64,000 nucleotides of DNA from Butyricicoccus pullicaecorum (GTDB lineage Bacteria; Bacillota; Clostridia; Oscillospirales; Butyricicoccaceae): NCBI GenBank assembly GCA_021531865.1, contig JAFBIW010000006.1, positions 62,001-126,000 of the forward strand. Direction: 5' to 3'. The notes beneath the pieces were generated by a model. The model had not been told where the DNA came from, made no database searches, and was given only the letters and a program-made list of their open reading frames with translations. The translations under genes and the position numbers were made by a program. Below are positions 25,205-33,955 of this stretch, in pieces (position 1 is the first letter of the stretch; each line of letters opens with the position of its first letter).

Positions 25205-25237
25205 TGCCCTTTGGGGCTGTAAAGGGAGGACAATCAC

Positions 25238-27157
25238 ATGAAAATAATCAATATTGGAATTCTTGCCCATGTAGACGCTGGAAAGACGACCTTGACGGAG
25301 AGCCTGCTATATGCCAGCGGAGCCATTTCAGAACCGGGGAGCGTCGAAAAAGGGACAACGAGGACGGACACCATGTTTTTGGAGCGGCAGCGTGGGATTA
25401 CCATTCAAGCGGCAGTCACTTCCTTCCAGTGGCACAGATGTAAAGTTAACATTGTGGATACGCCCGGCCACATGGATTTTTTGGCGGAGGTGTACCGCTC
25501 TTTGGCTGTTTTAGATGGGGCCATCTTGGTGATCTCCGCTAAAGATGGCGTGCAGGCCCAGACCCGTATTCTGTTCCATGCCCTGCGGAAAATGAACATT
25601 CCCACCGTTATCTTTATCAACAAGATCGACCAGGCTGGCGTTGATTTGCAGAGCGTGGTTCAGTCTGTTCGGGATAAGCTCTCCGCCGATATTATCATCA
25701 AGCAGACGGTGTCGCTGTCCCCGGAAATAGTCCTGGAGGAAAATACCGACATAGAAGCATGGGATGCGGTCATCGAAAATAACGATGAATTATTGGAAAA
25801 GTATATCGCAGGAGAACCAATCAGCCGGGAAAAACTTGCGCGGGAGGAACAGCAGCGGGTTCAAGACGCCTCCCTGTTCCCAGTCTATCATGGCAGCGCC
25901 AAAAATGGCCTTGGCATTCAACCGTTGATGGATGCGGTGACAGGGCTGTTCCAACCGATTGGGGAACAGGGGGGCGCCGCCCTATGCGGCAGCGTTTTCA
26001 AGGTTGAGTACACCGATTGCGGCCAGCGGCGTGTCTATCTACGGTTATACAGCGGAACGCTGCGCCTGCGGGATACGGTGGCCCTGGCCGGGAGAGAAAA
26101 GCTGAAAATCACAGAGATGCGTATTCCATCCAAAGGGGAAATTGTTCGGACAGACACCGCTTATCAGGGTGAAATTGTTATCCTTCCCAGCGACAGCGTG
26201 AGGTTAAACGATGTATTAGGGGACCAAACCCGGCTCCCTCGTAAAAGGTGGCGCGAGGACCCCCTCCCCATGCTGCGGACGACGATTGCGCCGAAAACGG
26301 CAGCGCAAAGAGAACGGCTGCTGGACGCTCTTACGCAACTTGCGGATACTGACCCGCTTTTGCGTTGCGAAGTGGATTCCATCACCCATGAGATCATTCT
26401 TTCTTTTTTGGGCCGGGTGCAGTTGGAGGTTGTTTCCGCTTTGCTGTCGGAAAAATACAAGCTTGAAACAGTGGTAAAGGAACCCTCCGTCATTTATATG
26501 GAGCGGCCGCTCAAAGCAGCCAGCCACACCATCCATATCGAGGTGCCGCCCAACCCGTTTTGGGCATCCATAGGACTGTCTGTTACACCACTCTCGCTTG
26601 GCTCCGGTGTACAATACGAGAGCCGGGTTTCGCTGGGATACTTGAACCAGAGTTTTCAAAACGCTGTCAGGGATGGTATCCGTTACGGGCTGGAGCAGGG
26701 CTTGTTCGGCTGGAACGTAACGGACTGTAAGATTTGCTTTGAATACGGGCTTTATTACAGTCCGGTCAGCACGCCGGCGGACTTCCGCTCATTGGCCCCG
26801 ATTGTATTGGAACAGGCATTGAAGGAATCAGGGACGCAACTGCTGGAACCTTATCTCTCCTTCACCCTCTATGCGCCCCGGGAATATCTTTCCAGGGCTT
26901 ATCATGATGCACCGAAATACTGTGCCACCATCGAAACGGTCCAGGAAAAAAAGGATGAAGTTGTCTTTACTGGCGAGATTCCCGCCCGCTGTATACAGGC
27001 ATACCGTACTGATCTGGCCTTTTACACCAACGGGCAGAGCGTATGCCTTACAGAGCTGAAAGGATATCAGGCCGCTGTCGGTCAGCCGGTCATCCAGCCC
27101 CGCCGTCCAAACAGCCGCCTGGACAAGGTGCGCCATATGTTTCAGAAGGTAATGTAA
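25238..27157 (+). CDS. tet(W): Tetracycline resistance ribosomal protection protein Tet(W)
   Basis: A 639-residue translational GTPase related to EF-G that removes tetracycline from the ribosomal A site. The G domain shows [13 protein letters not shown] (about residues 10-22), DTPGHMDFL and NKID; the C-terminal domains end in [17 protein letters not shown], as in all Tet(M)/(O)/(W) proteins. I recognise the sequence as Tet(W) and not Tet(O) or Tet(M): it starts [15 protein letters not shown] and has [15 protein letters not shown], where Tet(O) has YTSGAIAELGSVDEG. The ribosome site is GGGAGGAC. It is controlled by the promoter, leader and attenuator upstream, and followed by a truncated methyltransferase. 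Confidence 0.95.
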   Translation: MKIINIGILAHVDAGKTTLTESLLYASGAISEPGSVEKGTTRTDTMFLERQRGITIQAAVTSFQWHRCKVNIVDTPGHMDFLAEVYRSLAVLDGAILVISAKDGVQAQTRILFHALRKMNIPTVIFINKIDQAGVDLQSVVQSVRDKLSADIIIKQTVSLSPEIVLEENTDIEAWDAVIENNDELLEKYIAGEPISREKLAREEQQRVQDASLFPVYHGSAKNGLGIQPLMDAVTGLFQPIGEQGGAALCGSVFKVEYTDCGQRRVYLRLYSGTLRLRDTVALAGREKLKITEMRIPSKGEIVRTDTAYQGEIVILPSDSVRLNDVLGDQTRLPRKRWREDPLPMLRTTIAPKTAAQRERLLDALTQLADTDPLLRCEVDSITHEIILSFLGRVQLEVVSALLSEKYKLETVVKEPSVIYMERPLKAASHTIHIEVPPNPFWASIGLSVTPLSLGSGVQYESRVSLGYLNQSFQNAVRDGIRYGLEQGLFGWNVTDCKICFEYGLYYSPVSTPADFRSLAPIVLEQALKESGTQLLEPYLSFTLYAPREYLSRAYHDAPKYCATIETVQEKKDEVVFTGEIPARCIQAYRTDLAFYTNGQSVCLTELKGYQAAVGQPVIQPRRPNSRLDKVRHMFQKVM

Positions 27158-27207
27158 AGATACATAATCGTCAAGACGGCAACAATCAGAAGTTATGGAG
27201 GGTAACA

Positions 27208-27456
27208 ATGGAATATAGTAAGGAAGATTTAATGGAAGCAAAAAAGCAAATTTGGGGAGTGGGAGAGAACATGGGAACAGAGGAAAGTAAAAAAATCTGG
27301 GAGGAGAACGCACAATTTTGGGATAATGCAATGGGTGACGAATCTAATGAATTTCACAGAGAGGTAGTGCGTCCCAAAGTAACGGAACTTCTATCTCCTA
27401 ATCCTGCGGATTACATTTTGGATATTGCGTGTGGCAATGGAAATTATTCTTCGTAG
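27208..27456 (+). pseudogene. SAM-dependent methyltransferase, truncated
   Basis: An 82-codon frame with a good ribosome site (GGAGGG). It begins MEYSKEDLMEAKKQIWG and reaches the SAM-binding motif I (LDIACGNGNYS, about residues 70-80), then breaks off at the junction with the recombinase fragment near 27450. An intact methyltransferase would have about 250 residues. It therefore lacks nearly all of the catalytic domain and is taken as non-functional. It may have travelled with tet(W). Confidence 0.8.
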
Positions 27457-27986
27457 TCCGGGTAGTAACGGCGGGTGCTGCCGGTGCGCCGGTACTCCAT
27501 CGTCCCCGGCGTGGGGATGTTCTGCTCGGTCAGCATCCGGGCAATCTTGGTGGGGCCGTTCCCGGCAAGGCACAGACTGAATATCTGCTTTACAACAGGT
27601 GCGGCCTCCGGGTCAACAACGAAGTGTCCGTCCGGGCCTTTCAGATAGCCATAGACCGGCTGGCTGGTGATGGGTTTTCCGCTCATGCCTTTAGCCCGGA
27701 AAACCGCTTTGATTTTCTTGCTCGTGTCCCTCACCATCCATTCATTAAATAAATTCCGCAAGGCGCTCATGTCGTTGTCGCCCTGGGCGCTGTCCACGCC
27801 GTCATTGATGGCGATAAAGCGGACGCCTTTCTTTGGGAAGGTAATTTCTGTAAATAGGCCCACTTGCAGATAATTCCGTCCCAGGCGTGAGAGGTCTTTC
27901 GTCACGACCGTCTTGACCGCGCCGCTCTCCACAGCGTCCATCATCTCGGTGAAGCCGGGCCGCTGGAGTTTCACAAAACAACCCAC
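27444..27986 (-). pseudogene. Internal fragment of a large serine recombinase
   Basis: The minus-strand frame (about 27450-27975) corresponds to roughly residues 63-228 of the complete recombinase at 31252-32868: QRPGF, then KDLSRLGRNYLQVG, FPKKGVRFIAINDGVDS, RDTSKKIKAV, GMSGKP, AGNGPTKIARMLTEQ and STRRYYPDYE. It diverges enough from that copy to be a different member of the family. The catalytic N-terminus and the DNA-binding C-terminus are missing. It is bounded on one side by the cut methyltransferase and on the other by the tet(40) leader, marking a recombination scar. Confidence 0.9.
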
Positions 27987-28012
27987 TGATTCGTAAAGGA
28001 GAATGTAACTTC

Positions 28013-29233
28013 ATGTTTGCTAAAAATTCAAAGGCATATTCTGTCTACCTGCTGTTACGATTTGTCTTTTCCCTGGCGTTTTCTATGTCCACAGTGCTTT
28101 CCATCGTGTACCACCTGGAGGTGGTGCAGCTGGATGCTTTCCAGCTTGTCCTGGTAGGGACGGTTCTGGAGACCTCCTGCTTTCTGTTCGAGATACCCAC
28201 CGGTGTGGTGGCGGATTTGTATAGCCGTCGGCGCTCGGTGCTGATTGGAATGTTCCTCTACGGCCTGGGCTTTCTGATGGAGGGTGCGCTACCGTGGTTC
28301 GCGCCGGTTCTGCTGGCCCAGGTTGTCTGGGGTTGCGGTGATACCTTCATCACCGGCGCTCTGGAGGCGTGGATTGCCTCGGAGGAAGAGGACAAACCCA
28401 TAGACAAGGTGTTCCTGCGGGGCAGTCAAATGGGGCAAATCGGCGGCGTTCTGGGCGTGGTGCTGGGCACACTGCTGGGAAACATAAACCTGCAAATGCC
28501 TGTCATCTTGGGGGGCAGTTTGTGCTTGTTGTTGGGGCTGGTGTTGGTTCGCATCATGCCAGAAACCAACTTCTCCCCTGCTATTGAGGAACGGCAGGGC
28601 TTGCTTAAAGACTTTGTCTGCCTGTTCAAGCTCAACCTGGGCTTTGTGAAAGGCGCACCTGTGTTGCTGGCGCTCTTAGCAATCACACTATGCGGGGGAC
28701 TTGCCAGTGAAGGCTTTGACCGGCTCTCCACCGCTCATTTTCTGGATGACACGGTAATACCCGTTATCGGGCCGCTGAACAGCGTCACTTGGTTCGGTGT
28801 TATCAGTCTTATCGGCAGCGGCTTAGGTATTCTGGCTTCTCAGTTGCTCATCGCCCGCATGGAGAAAAAAGGGACTGTCAGCCGAACCAGTGTGGTCATG
28901 TCCACCAGCGCCGGGTATATCCTGTGCCTGGTTCTCTTCGCGGTGGGGCGGAGCTTTTGGTTCATGTTGTTGATGTTCCTGCTGGCGGGGCTTATGCGCA
29001 CCATCAAGGAGCCTGTGCTGGCCGCCTGGATGAACGACCATGTGGATGAGAAAATGCGCGCCACAGTCTTTTCCACCAGCGGACAGCTGGACTCTTTCGG
29101 GCAGATCATCGGCGGGCCTATTGTGGGGCTGGTAGCCCAGCAGGTGTCCATACCCTGGGGGCTGGTCTGTACCGCTTTCCTGCTGTTGCCCGCGCTGTTC
29201 TTAGTGCCGGTGGCGGGAAAGAAGCGGGATTGA
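28013..29233 (+). CDS. tet(40): Tetracycline efflux MFS transporter Tet(40)
   Basis: A 406-residue major facilitator protein with about twelve membrane segments and the loop motif GVVADLYSRRRSVLIG (about residues 63-78) typical of drug/proton antiporters. It starts MFAKNSKAYSVYLLLRF, which I recognise as Tet(40), first described from gut Clostridia downstream of a mosaic tet gene. It pumps tetracycline out with proton influx. AAAGGAG lies ten bases before the ATG. No promoter is obvious in the 60 bases upstream, so transcription may come through the scar from tet(W). A terminator follows. Confidence 0.93.
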   Translation: MFAKNSKAYSVYLLLRFVFSLAFSMSTVLSIVYHLEVVQLDAFQLVLVGTVLETSCFLFEIPTGVVADLYSRRRSVLIGMFLYGLGFLMEGALPWFAPVLLAQVVWGCGDTFITGALEAWIASEEEDKPIDKVFLRGSQMGQIGGVLGVVLGTLLGNINLQMPVILGGSLCLLLGLVLVRIMPETNFSPAIEERQGLLKDFVCLFKLNLGFVKGAPVLLALLAITLCGGLASEGFDRLSTAHFLDDTVIPVIGPLNSVTWFGVISLIGSGLGILASQLLIARMEKKGTVSRTSVVMSTSAGYILCLVLFAVGRSFWFMLLMFLLAGLMRTIKEPVLAAWMNDHVDEKMRATVFSTSGQLDSFGQIIGGPIVGLVAQQVSIPWGLVCTAFLLLPALFLVPVAGKKRD

Positions 29234-29254
29234 TATGGCATAGTTAAGTTTACT

Positions 29255-29290
29255 GACGAGCGGGAGATTACTTCCGCTCGTCTTCATTTA
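29255..29290 (+). terminator. Terminator after tet(40)
   Basis: GACGAGCGG (29255-29263) pairs perfectly with CCGCTCGTC (29274-29282), followed by TTCATTT. Confidence 0.82.
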
Positions 29291-29386
29291 GTAGCGCAAA
29301 ATTTGAGGACTCTTTATTTCCTTATTCGGTATAGCGGAGGCGGCTGTCAATTCGACATAATTTTCTTGTGATACTTTACCGTACAT

Positions 29387-29713
29387 ATGATGGTCGGAAA
29401 ACCGTCCCCTAACCAAACTACTATAAACAACCTTACAGAGAGCCAAACAAAGGGAGTGAGTGGGGGGCCGTCCGCGCCCTATGGCCGATATGGAAATATT
29501 TTTCTGTCACAGACCGAATACGACGAGTTGCAGGCAGAGTACCCTGACAGGCTGGAACGGTTCATCGAGGAAATGAGCCGCTACCTTGCCGCCAACGGGA
29601 AAAGCTACCAGAACTATGCCGCCGCCCTGCGGATATGGGCGGGGAACGACAAAAAGGAAGCCCCTAAAAAGGGCATACCAGACTACTCATGCAAGGAGGG
29701 CGAGAGTTTATGA
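29387..29713 (+). pseudogene. Replisome-organizer-like protein, C-terminal remnant
   Basis: The frame gives up to 108 residues. The region GRYGNIFLSQTEYDELQAEYP...RFIEEMSRYLAANGKSYQNYAAALRIW is the C-terminal domain of phage-type replisome organizers, which normally stand just before a DnaC-like gene as here. The N-terminal winged-helix part is absent and the first 25 codons look unrelated with no ribosome site. I read it as a truncated gene; a short functional protein is possible. Confidence 0.6.
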
Positions 29714-30552
29714 AGAATGAAATCAACGCGGTTTTGGAGAATATGACGACCACCATCCCGGAGCCGGAGGACTACACCGGCGAGGACGGTTTACTGTACT
29801 GCGGCAAGTGCCGCAAGCCGAAAGAAGCCTATTTTGCGCCGGATAAGGCCGCTATCTTCGGGCGCGACCGCCACCCGGCAGAGTGCGACTGCCAGAGAAC
29901 CGCCCGCGAGGAACGGGAAGCCGCCGAAAAGCGGCGCAGACACCTTGACACCGTGGAAGAACTGAAACGCCGGGGCTTTACCGACCCCACCATGCGGGAC
30001 TGGACTTTCGAGAACGACAACGGCAGGAACCCGCAGACCGGGCTTGCCCGCCGGTATGTGGAGCATTGGGAAGATATGCGGACAGACAATATCGGCTGCC
30101 TGTTCTGGGGCGGCGTAGGCACCGGCAAAAGCTACCTTGCAGGCTGTATCGCAAACGCCCTCATGGAGAAAGAAATCCCCGTCCGCATGACGAACTTTGC
30201 TCTTATCCTCAATGACCTTGCCGCCAGCTTTGAGGGGCGCAACGAGTACATTTCCCGCCTTTGTCGTTATCCGCTGCTGATCCTTGACGACTTCGGCATG
30301 GAACGCGGGACGGAATACGGGCTGGAACAGGTGTTCAATGTGATTGACAGCCGTTACCGCAGCGGCAAGCCGCTGATCGTCACGACCAACCTTACGCTGG
30401 ACGACCTGCACAACCCGGAGGACACCGCCCATTCCCGGATTTATGACCGCCTGCTTTCCATGTGCGTCCCGGTACGCTTTACCGGCGACAACTTCCGGCA
30501 GGAAACCGCCAAGCGGAAAATGGAGAGCATGAAGAAACTGATTACCGACTGA
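29710..30552 (+). CDS. DnaC-like helicase-loader ATPase
   Basis: A 280-residue AAA+ ATPase of the DnaC/IstB type. An N-terminal zinc-binding part (YCGKCRKPKE...CDC, about residues 22-55) precedes the ATPase with Walker A GGVGTGKSY (about residue 136), LLILDDFGMERGTEYG (Walker B) and VTTNLTLDDL. It would load the replicative helicase for copying of the element. The ATG at 29710 follows AAGGAGGGCG; the in-frame ATG at 29689 lies within that site. It overlaps the replisome-organizer remnant by four bases. Confidence 0.85.
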   Translation: MKNEINAVLENMTTTIPEPEDYTGEDGLLYCGKCRKPKEAYFAPDKAAIFGRDRHPAECDCQRTAREEREAAEKRRRHLDTVEELKRRGFTDPTMRDWTFENDNGRNPQTGLARRYVEHWEDMRTDNIGCLFWGGVGTGKSYLAGCIANALMEKEIPVRMTNFALILNDLAASFEGRNEYISRLCRYPLLILDDFGMERGTEYGLEQVFNVIDSRYRSGKPLIVTTNLTLDDLHNPEDTAHSRIYDRLLSMCVPVRFTGDNFRQETAKRKMESMKKLITD

Positions 30553-30566
30553 AAGGAGTATTGCCT

Positions 30567-30761
30567 ATGGCAGATAACAAGCAGCACGACACCCGCACCA
30601 CCCGCCGCCCTGACTGTGTGACGGAAATCCGCATGGGCAATTCCGTCCTTGTCGTGTCCGGCTATTTCAAGAAAGACACCACAACCACAGCCGCCGACAA
30701 AATGGCGCGGGTACTGGAAGCGGAAGCCGCTGCTACACAGGAGCCGACTTATCCGGCGTGA
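30567..30761 (+). CDS. tnpW: TnpW-family transposon protein
   Basis: A 64-residue protein whose core RRPDCVTEIRMGNSVLVVSGYF matches the TnpW family, first named in the Tn4451 group of mobilizable elements. Its role is not known. AAAGGAG precedes the ATG at 30567. Downstream (30768-30810) are overlapping inverted repeats on GCATGG/CCATGC that could end transcription. Confidence 0.8.
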   Translation: MADNKQHDTRTTRRPDCVTEIRMGNSVLVVSGYFKKDTTTTAADKMARVLEAEAAATQEPTYPA

Positions 30762-30825
30762 ACCGGGGCATGGAAAAGCGGCCATGCCAGGGAGCATGAC
30801 CGCTGGAACGAAAATCGGAAGTGCT

Positions 30826-31026
30826 TTAGCAATTCTTAATCTCATTCTCTATAAAATAATTTGCAATTTCAAAGGCTTTTATTCTTCTCTTTGCCAATGT
30901 GATTTGTGATTTATAACGCTCGGAATTATCCTTTGATTCAAATGTTTTTACTGTTTCTCTTAGCTTGTGCAGAGTTGAATCAATTTGCCTTTTGGCCGCG
31001 GTTAATTCATCTATTGTATACTTCAT
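30826..31026 (-). CDS. Small coiled-coil-like protein on the tet element
   Basis: A 66-residue protein on the opposite strand to its neighbours (start MKYTIDELTAAKRQID). It is almost entirely helical and charged, with heptad-like spacing, and ends in NYFIENEIKNC. I start at 31026 because AAAGGAG is placed right; the longer upstream frame has no ribosome site. A TATACT about 45 bases upstream may be its -10. Function unknown; a regulator or accessory of the recombinase is possible. Confidence 0.6.
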   Translation of the reverse strand: MKYTIDELTAAKRQIDSTLHKLRETVKTFESKDNSERYKSQITLAKRRIKAFEIANYFIENEIKNC

Positions 31027-31180
31027 GTTTTCTCCTTTAACTTCTGATTTTTTTGTTAAATCAGAGTATACCACGGAGTTATGAACTTTTCTACTGCAAA
31101 TATGGGACGACAACCCATACCATAAAAATCGGAAAATTGAAAAGCTGTAAAGAAGCAAATTTAACGCTTTTGCCGCTGTA

Positions 31181-31229
31181 CAGCCCCCGCCGTTCCGTGG
31201 TACAATGAAACCACGGAATAGTGGGGCTG
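31181..31229. promoter_or_regulatory. Nested inverted repeats before the recombinase gene
   Basis: CAGCCCC (31181-31187) faces GGGGCTG (31223-31229), enclosing TTCCGTGGT (31193-31201) facing ACCACGGAA (31210-31218). TACAAT (31201-31206), a possible -10, lies inside. The layout fits an operator or leader hairpin controlling recombinase expression. Confidence 0.5.
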
Positions 31230-31251
31230 GCTGTCGGAAACGGAGGATTTT

Positions 31252-32868
31252 ATGTTAAGACAAGCCACCCAAAACCTCATTACCGCCCTTTATCCGAGAT
31301 TGTCCCACGAGGATGAATTGCAAGGCGAGAGTAATTCCATATCGAACCAAAAAAGGATACTCGAAACCTACGCAAAACAGAACGGCTTTACCAATCTGCG
31401 CTGGTACACCGACGACGGTTTTTCCGGCGCGAACTTCCAGCGGCCCGGATTTCAAGCCATGCTTGCGGACATTGAAGCCGGGAAAGTGGGTACGGTCATC
31501 GTCAAGGACATGAGCCGGTTAGGGCGAAACTACTTGCAGGTAGGGTTTTACACGGAAATGCTGTTCCCTCAAAAGGGTGTGCGTTTTATCGCTGTCAACG
31601 ATAATGTGGACAGTGCCAGCGAGGGCATGGACAACGATTTTACCCCGCTGCGAAATCTGTTCAATGAATGGCTGGTGAGAGATACGAGCAAGAAAATCAA
31701 GGCAGTGAAAAAGTCAAAAGGCATGAGCGGCAAGCCTGTTACCAGCAAGCCGGTTTACGGCTATGTGATGGACGAGGACGAGAATTTTATTATAGACGAG
31801 GAAGCCGCCCCGGTGGTGCAGCAGATTTACCAGCTTTGCCTTGCCGGGAACGGCCCGACCAAGATTGCCCGTATGCTGACGGAGCAGCAAATCCCCACGC
31901 CGGGGACGCTGGAATATCAGCGGACAGGCAGCACCCGCCGTTATCACCCAGGCTATGAGTGCAAATGGGCGACCAACACCGTCGTTCATATCCTCGAAAA
32001 CCGAGAGTACACCGGATGTCTGGTGAACTTCAAAACGGAAAAGCCTTCTTATAAGGTCAAGCACAGCATAGAGAACCCCGTCGAGAAGCAGGCCATTTTC
32101 GAGAACCACCATGAGCCGATCATCGACAAGGAAACATGGGAACGGGTGCAGGAGTTACGCAAACAGCGCAAACGCCCGAACCGCTACGATGAAGTGGGGC
32201 TGTTCTCCGGGATTTTGTTCTGCGCCGACTGCGGCCATGTGCTGTATCAGCAGCGGTATCAGAACAAAGACCGCAAACAGGACTGCTACATCTGCGGCAG
32301 CTACAAGAAGCGCACCCGCAACTGTACGGCGCACTTTATCCGCACCGATCTGTTGACCGCTGGTGTCCTGGCAAATCTCCGGCAAGTGACCGAATACGCA
32401 GCCAAGCATGAGAGCCGGTTTGTGAAACTACTTGTCCAGCAGAACGAGATCGGCGGCAAGCGAAAGACCGCCGCAGCCATCAAGCAGCTTGAACAGGCGC
32501 AGGAACGCATTTCTGAAATCAGCCGCATTATCAAGCGGCTGTATGAGGACAATGTAAACGGCAAAATCAGCGATGAGCGTTTCATGGAACTGTCGGCTGA
32601 CTACGAAGCCGAGCAAGCGGAGCTGAAAAAGAGAGCCGCCGCCCTGCAAGCCGAACTGGACAAGTCACAGGCAGCTACCGTCAACGCCGAGAAATTTATG
32701 GGCATTGTCCGCAAGCACCTTGCCTTTGAAGAACTGACCCCCACTCTCTTGCGGGAAATGATCGAGAAAATTGTGGTGCATGAGTGCAGCTATGATGAGA
32801 ACGGCACCCGCAGGCAGGACATTGAGATTTATTACAGCTTTGTCGGCAAGATTGACTTGCCCGAATAA
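31252..32868 (+). CDS. Large serine recombinase (TndX/TnpX-like)
   Basis: A 538-residue site-specific recombinase that would excise and insert the tet element. The N-terminal resolvase domain has ALYPRLSHEDE with the catalytic-serine region and KDMSRLGRNYLQVG (about residues 84-97). Then come the recombinase domain (GNGPTKIARMLTEQQIPTPGT), a zinc ribbon (FCADCG...CYICGSYKKRTRNC, about residues 323-361), a coiled coil (about residues 410-480) and the C-terminal DUF4368-like end. It seems complete. It stands at the right end of the element, next to the junction with maff2. Confidence 0.93.
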   Translation: MLRQATQNLITALYPRLSHEDELQGESNSISNQKRILETYAKQNGFTNLRWYTDDGFSGANFQRPGFQAMLADIEAGKVGTVIVKDMSRLGRNYLQVGFYTEMLFPQKGVRFIAVNDNVDSASEGMDNDFTPLRNLFNEWLVRDTSKKIKAVKKSKGMSGKPVTSKPVYGYVMDEDENFIIDEEAAPVVQQIYQLCLAGNGPTKIARMLTEQQIPTPGTLEYQRTGSTRRYHPGYECKWATNTVVHILENREYTGCLVNFKTEKPSYKVKHSIENPVEKQAIFENHHEPIIDKETWERVQELRKQRKRPNRYDEVGLFSGILFCADCGHVLYQQRYQNKDRKQDCYICGSYKKRTRNCTAHFIRTDLLTAGVLANLRQVTEYAAKHESRFVKLLVQQNEIGGKRKTAAAIKQLEQAQERISEISRIIKRLYEDNVNGKISDERFMELSADYEAEQAELKKRAAALQAELDKSQAATVNAEKFMGIVRKHLAFEELTPTLLREMIEKIVVHECSYDENGTRRQDIEIYYSFVGKIDLPE

Positions 32869-32876
32869 CCGCCCGA

Positions 32877-32909
32877 CCTATCCGACACAATGGCCAAGTG
32901 TCGGATAGG
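32877..32909 (+). terminator. Inverted repeat/terminator after the recombinase
   Basis: CCTATCCGACAC (32877-32888) pairs perfectly with GTGTCGGATAGG (32898-32909). A T run follows only after 11 bases, so it may also serve as a recombinase site near the element end. Confidence 0.6.
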
Positions 32910-32955
32910 AACGGCAAAATTTTTTGCACTTCTATTGCTTCTTTATCACACATAA

Positions 32956-32960
32956 GCAAA
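32956..32960 (+). repeat. Right GCAAA flank of the tet element
   Basis: The same five bases as at 24577-24581, directly before the codons that continue maff2. Confidence 0.75.
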
Positions 32961-33051
32961 GTCTCAGGGTATGAAGCAGCTGATGGCAGGTGGCGGCGTG
33001 GCCCTCATCGGTATCACTCTGGTTCCCCTGCTTTCCGGACTCTTCGGCTAA
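32959..33051 (+). pseudogene. maff2, 3' part
   Basis: Thirty codons plus stop: KSQGMKQLMAGGGVALIG and the hydrophobic ITLVPLLSGLFG end. Together with the 41 codons at 24457-24579 this gives a normal 71-residue Maff2 protein. An internal ATG at 32971 could allow a 26-residue fragment, but it lacks a ribosome site. Confidence 0.92.
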
Positions 33052-33068
33052 GAAAGGAGTGTTAATCG

Positions 33069-33935
33069 TTGGACAGCGTACTCGATCAGATTGGTGAATG
33101 GCTGAAGGAACTGCTTGTTTCCGGCATCATGAACCAGCTGACGGGACTGTTTGATTCGGTAAACACTCAGGTTGGCGATATTGCGACGCAGGTGGGGACG
33201 ACTCCGGCGAATTTCTCGCCGGGCGTCTTCGCCATGATCCGGAATGTTTCCGAATCAGTGATTATCCCGGTCGCAGGCTTGATATTGACCTTCATTGCCT
33301 GCTACGAGCTGATTCAGATGATCATTGACCACAATAACCTTGCCAACTTTGAAACCTGGATCTTCTTCAAATGGGTCTTTAAGACCTTTGTAGCCGTGAC
33401 ACTCATTACCAACACCTTTAATATTGTGATGGCAGTCTTTGATGTGGCGCAGCATGTGATCAACAACGCAGGCGGACTCATTGCTGGGAATACGGCGGTG
33501 GATGCGGCAGCCTTAGAAACCATGCAGGATACGCTGGAGGCCATGGAAATCGGACCGCTGTTTGCATTGTTCCTGCAGTGCATGGTCGTTCAGTTTACCA
33601 TCAAGGCACTCAGCGTTGTGATTTTCGTCATCGTCTATGGACGAATGATCGAAATCTATCTGATGACCAGTATGGCACCGATTCCGTTCTCGACCTTCGG
33701 AAACCGGGAACAGAGCATGGTGGGACAGAACTATCTCAGGTCTCTGTTTGCTCTCGGCTTCCAGGGCTTTCTGATCATGATCTGTGTCGGCATCTATGCT
33801 GTGCTGATCCAGAGCGTCTCTATTTCAGATGATATTATCGGATCCATCTGGGGCATCCTCGGATACACAGTGCTGCTGTGCTTCACATTATTCAAGACCG
33901 GTGCTCTTGCGAAAAGCGTCTTCTCGGCACACTAA
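33069..33935 (+). CDS. VirB6/TrbL-like mating channel membrane protein
   Basis: A 288-residue protein with about six membrane segments (first near residue 55-80, last near 255-280) and an internal acidic loop. Its place between maff2 and prgI, and the LITNTFNIVMAVFDVAQHVI and TSMAPIPFSTFGNREQS segments, match the VirB6-like channel subunits of Tn1549-type elements. The start is TTG at 33069 with AAAGGAG upstream. Its normal neighbour Maff2 is broken by the tet insertion, and readthrough from the element may now affect its transcription. Confidence 0.8.
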   Translation: MDSVLDQIGEWLKELLVSGIMNQLTGLFDSVNTQVGDIATQVGTTPANFSPGVFAMIRNVSESVIIPVAGLILTFIACYELIQMIIDHNNLANFETWIFFKWVFKTFVAVTLITNTFNIVMAVFDVAQHVINNAGGLIAGNTAVDAAALETMQDTLEAMEIGPLFALFLQCMVVQFTIKALSVVIFVIVYGRMIEIYLMTSMAPIPFSTFGNREQSMVGQNYLRSLFALGFQGFLIMICVGIYAVLIQSVSISDDIIGSIWGILGYTVLLCFTLFKTGALAKSVFSAH

Positions 33936-33955
33936 GGAAGGAGGTTCAGTAAATA

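Larger units (their letters stand above)
24577..32960 (+). mobile_element. 8.4-kb serine-recombinase element with tet(W) and tet(40)
   Basis: The element lies inside maff2. GCAAA stands at both junctions (24577-24581 and 32956-32960), and the maff2 frame is restored exactly if one copy and everything between is removed. Contents in order are tet(W), a truncated methyltransferase, a fragment of a serine recombinase (minus), tet(40), a replisome-organizer remnant, a DnaC-like ATPase, TnpW, a small minus-strand gene and a complete large serine recombinase at the right end. No relaxase is present. The gene set recalls the Tn4451 family, but the borders differ from its GA core. It has probably been reshuffled. 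Confidence 0.85.
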
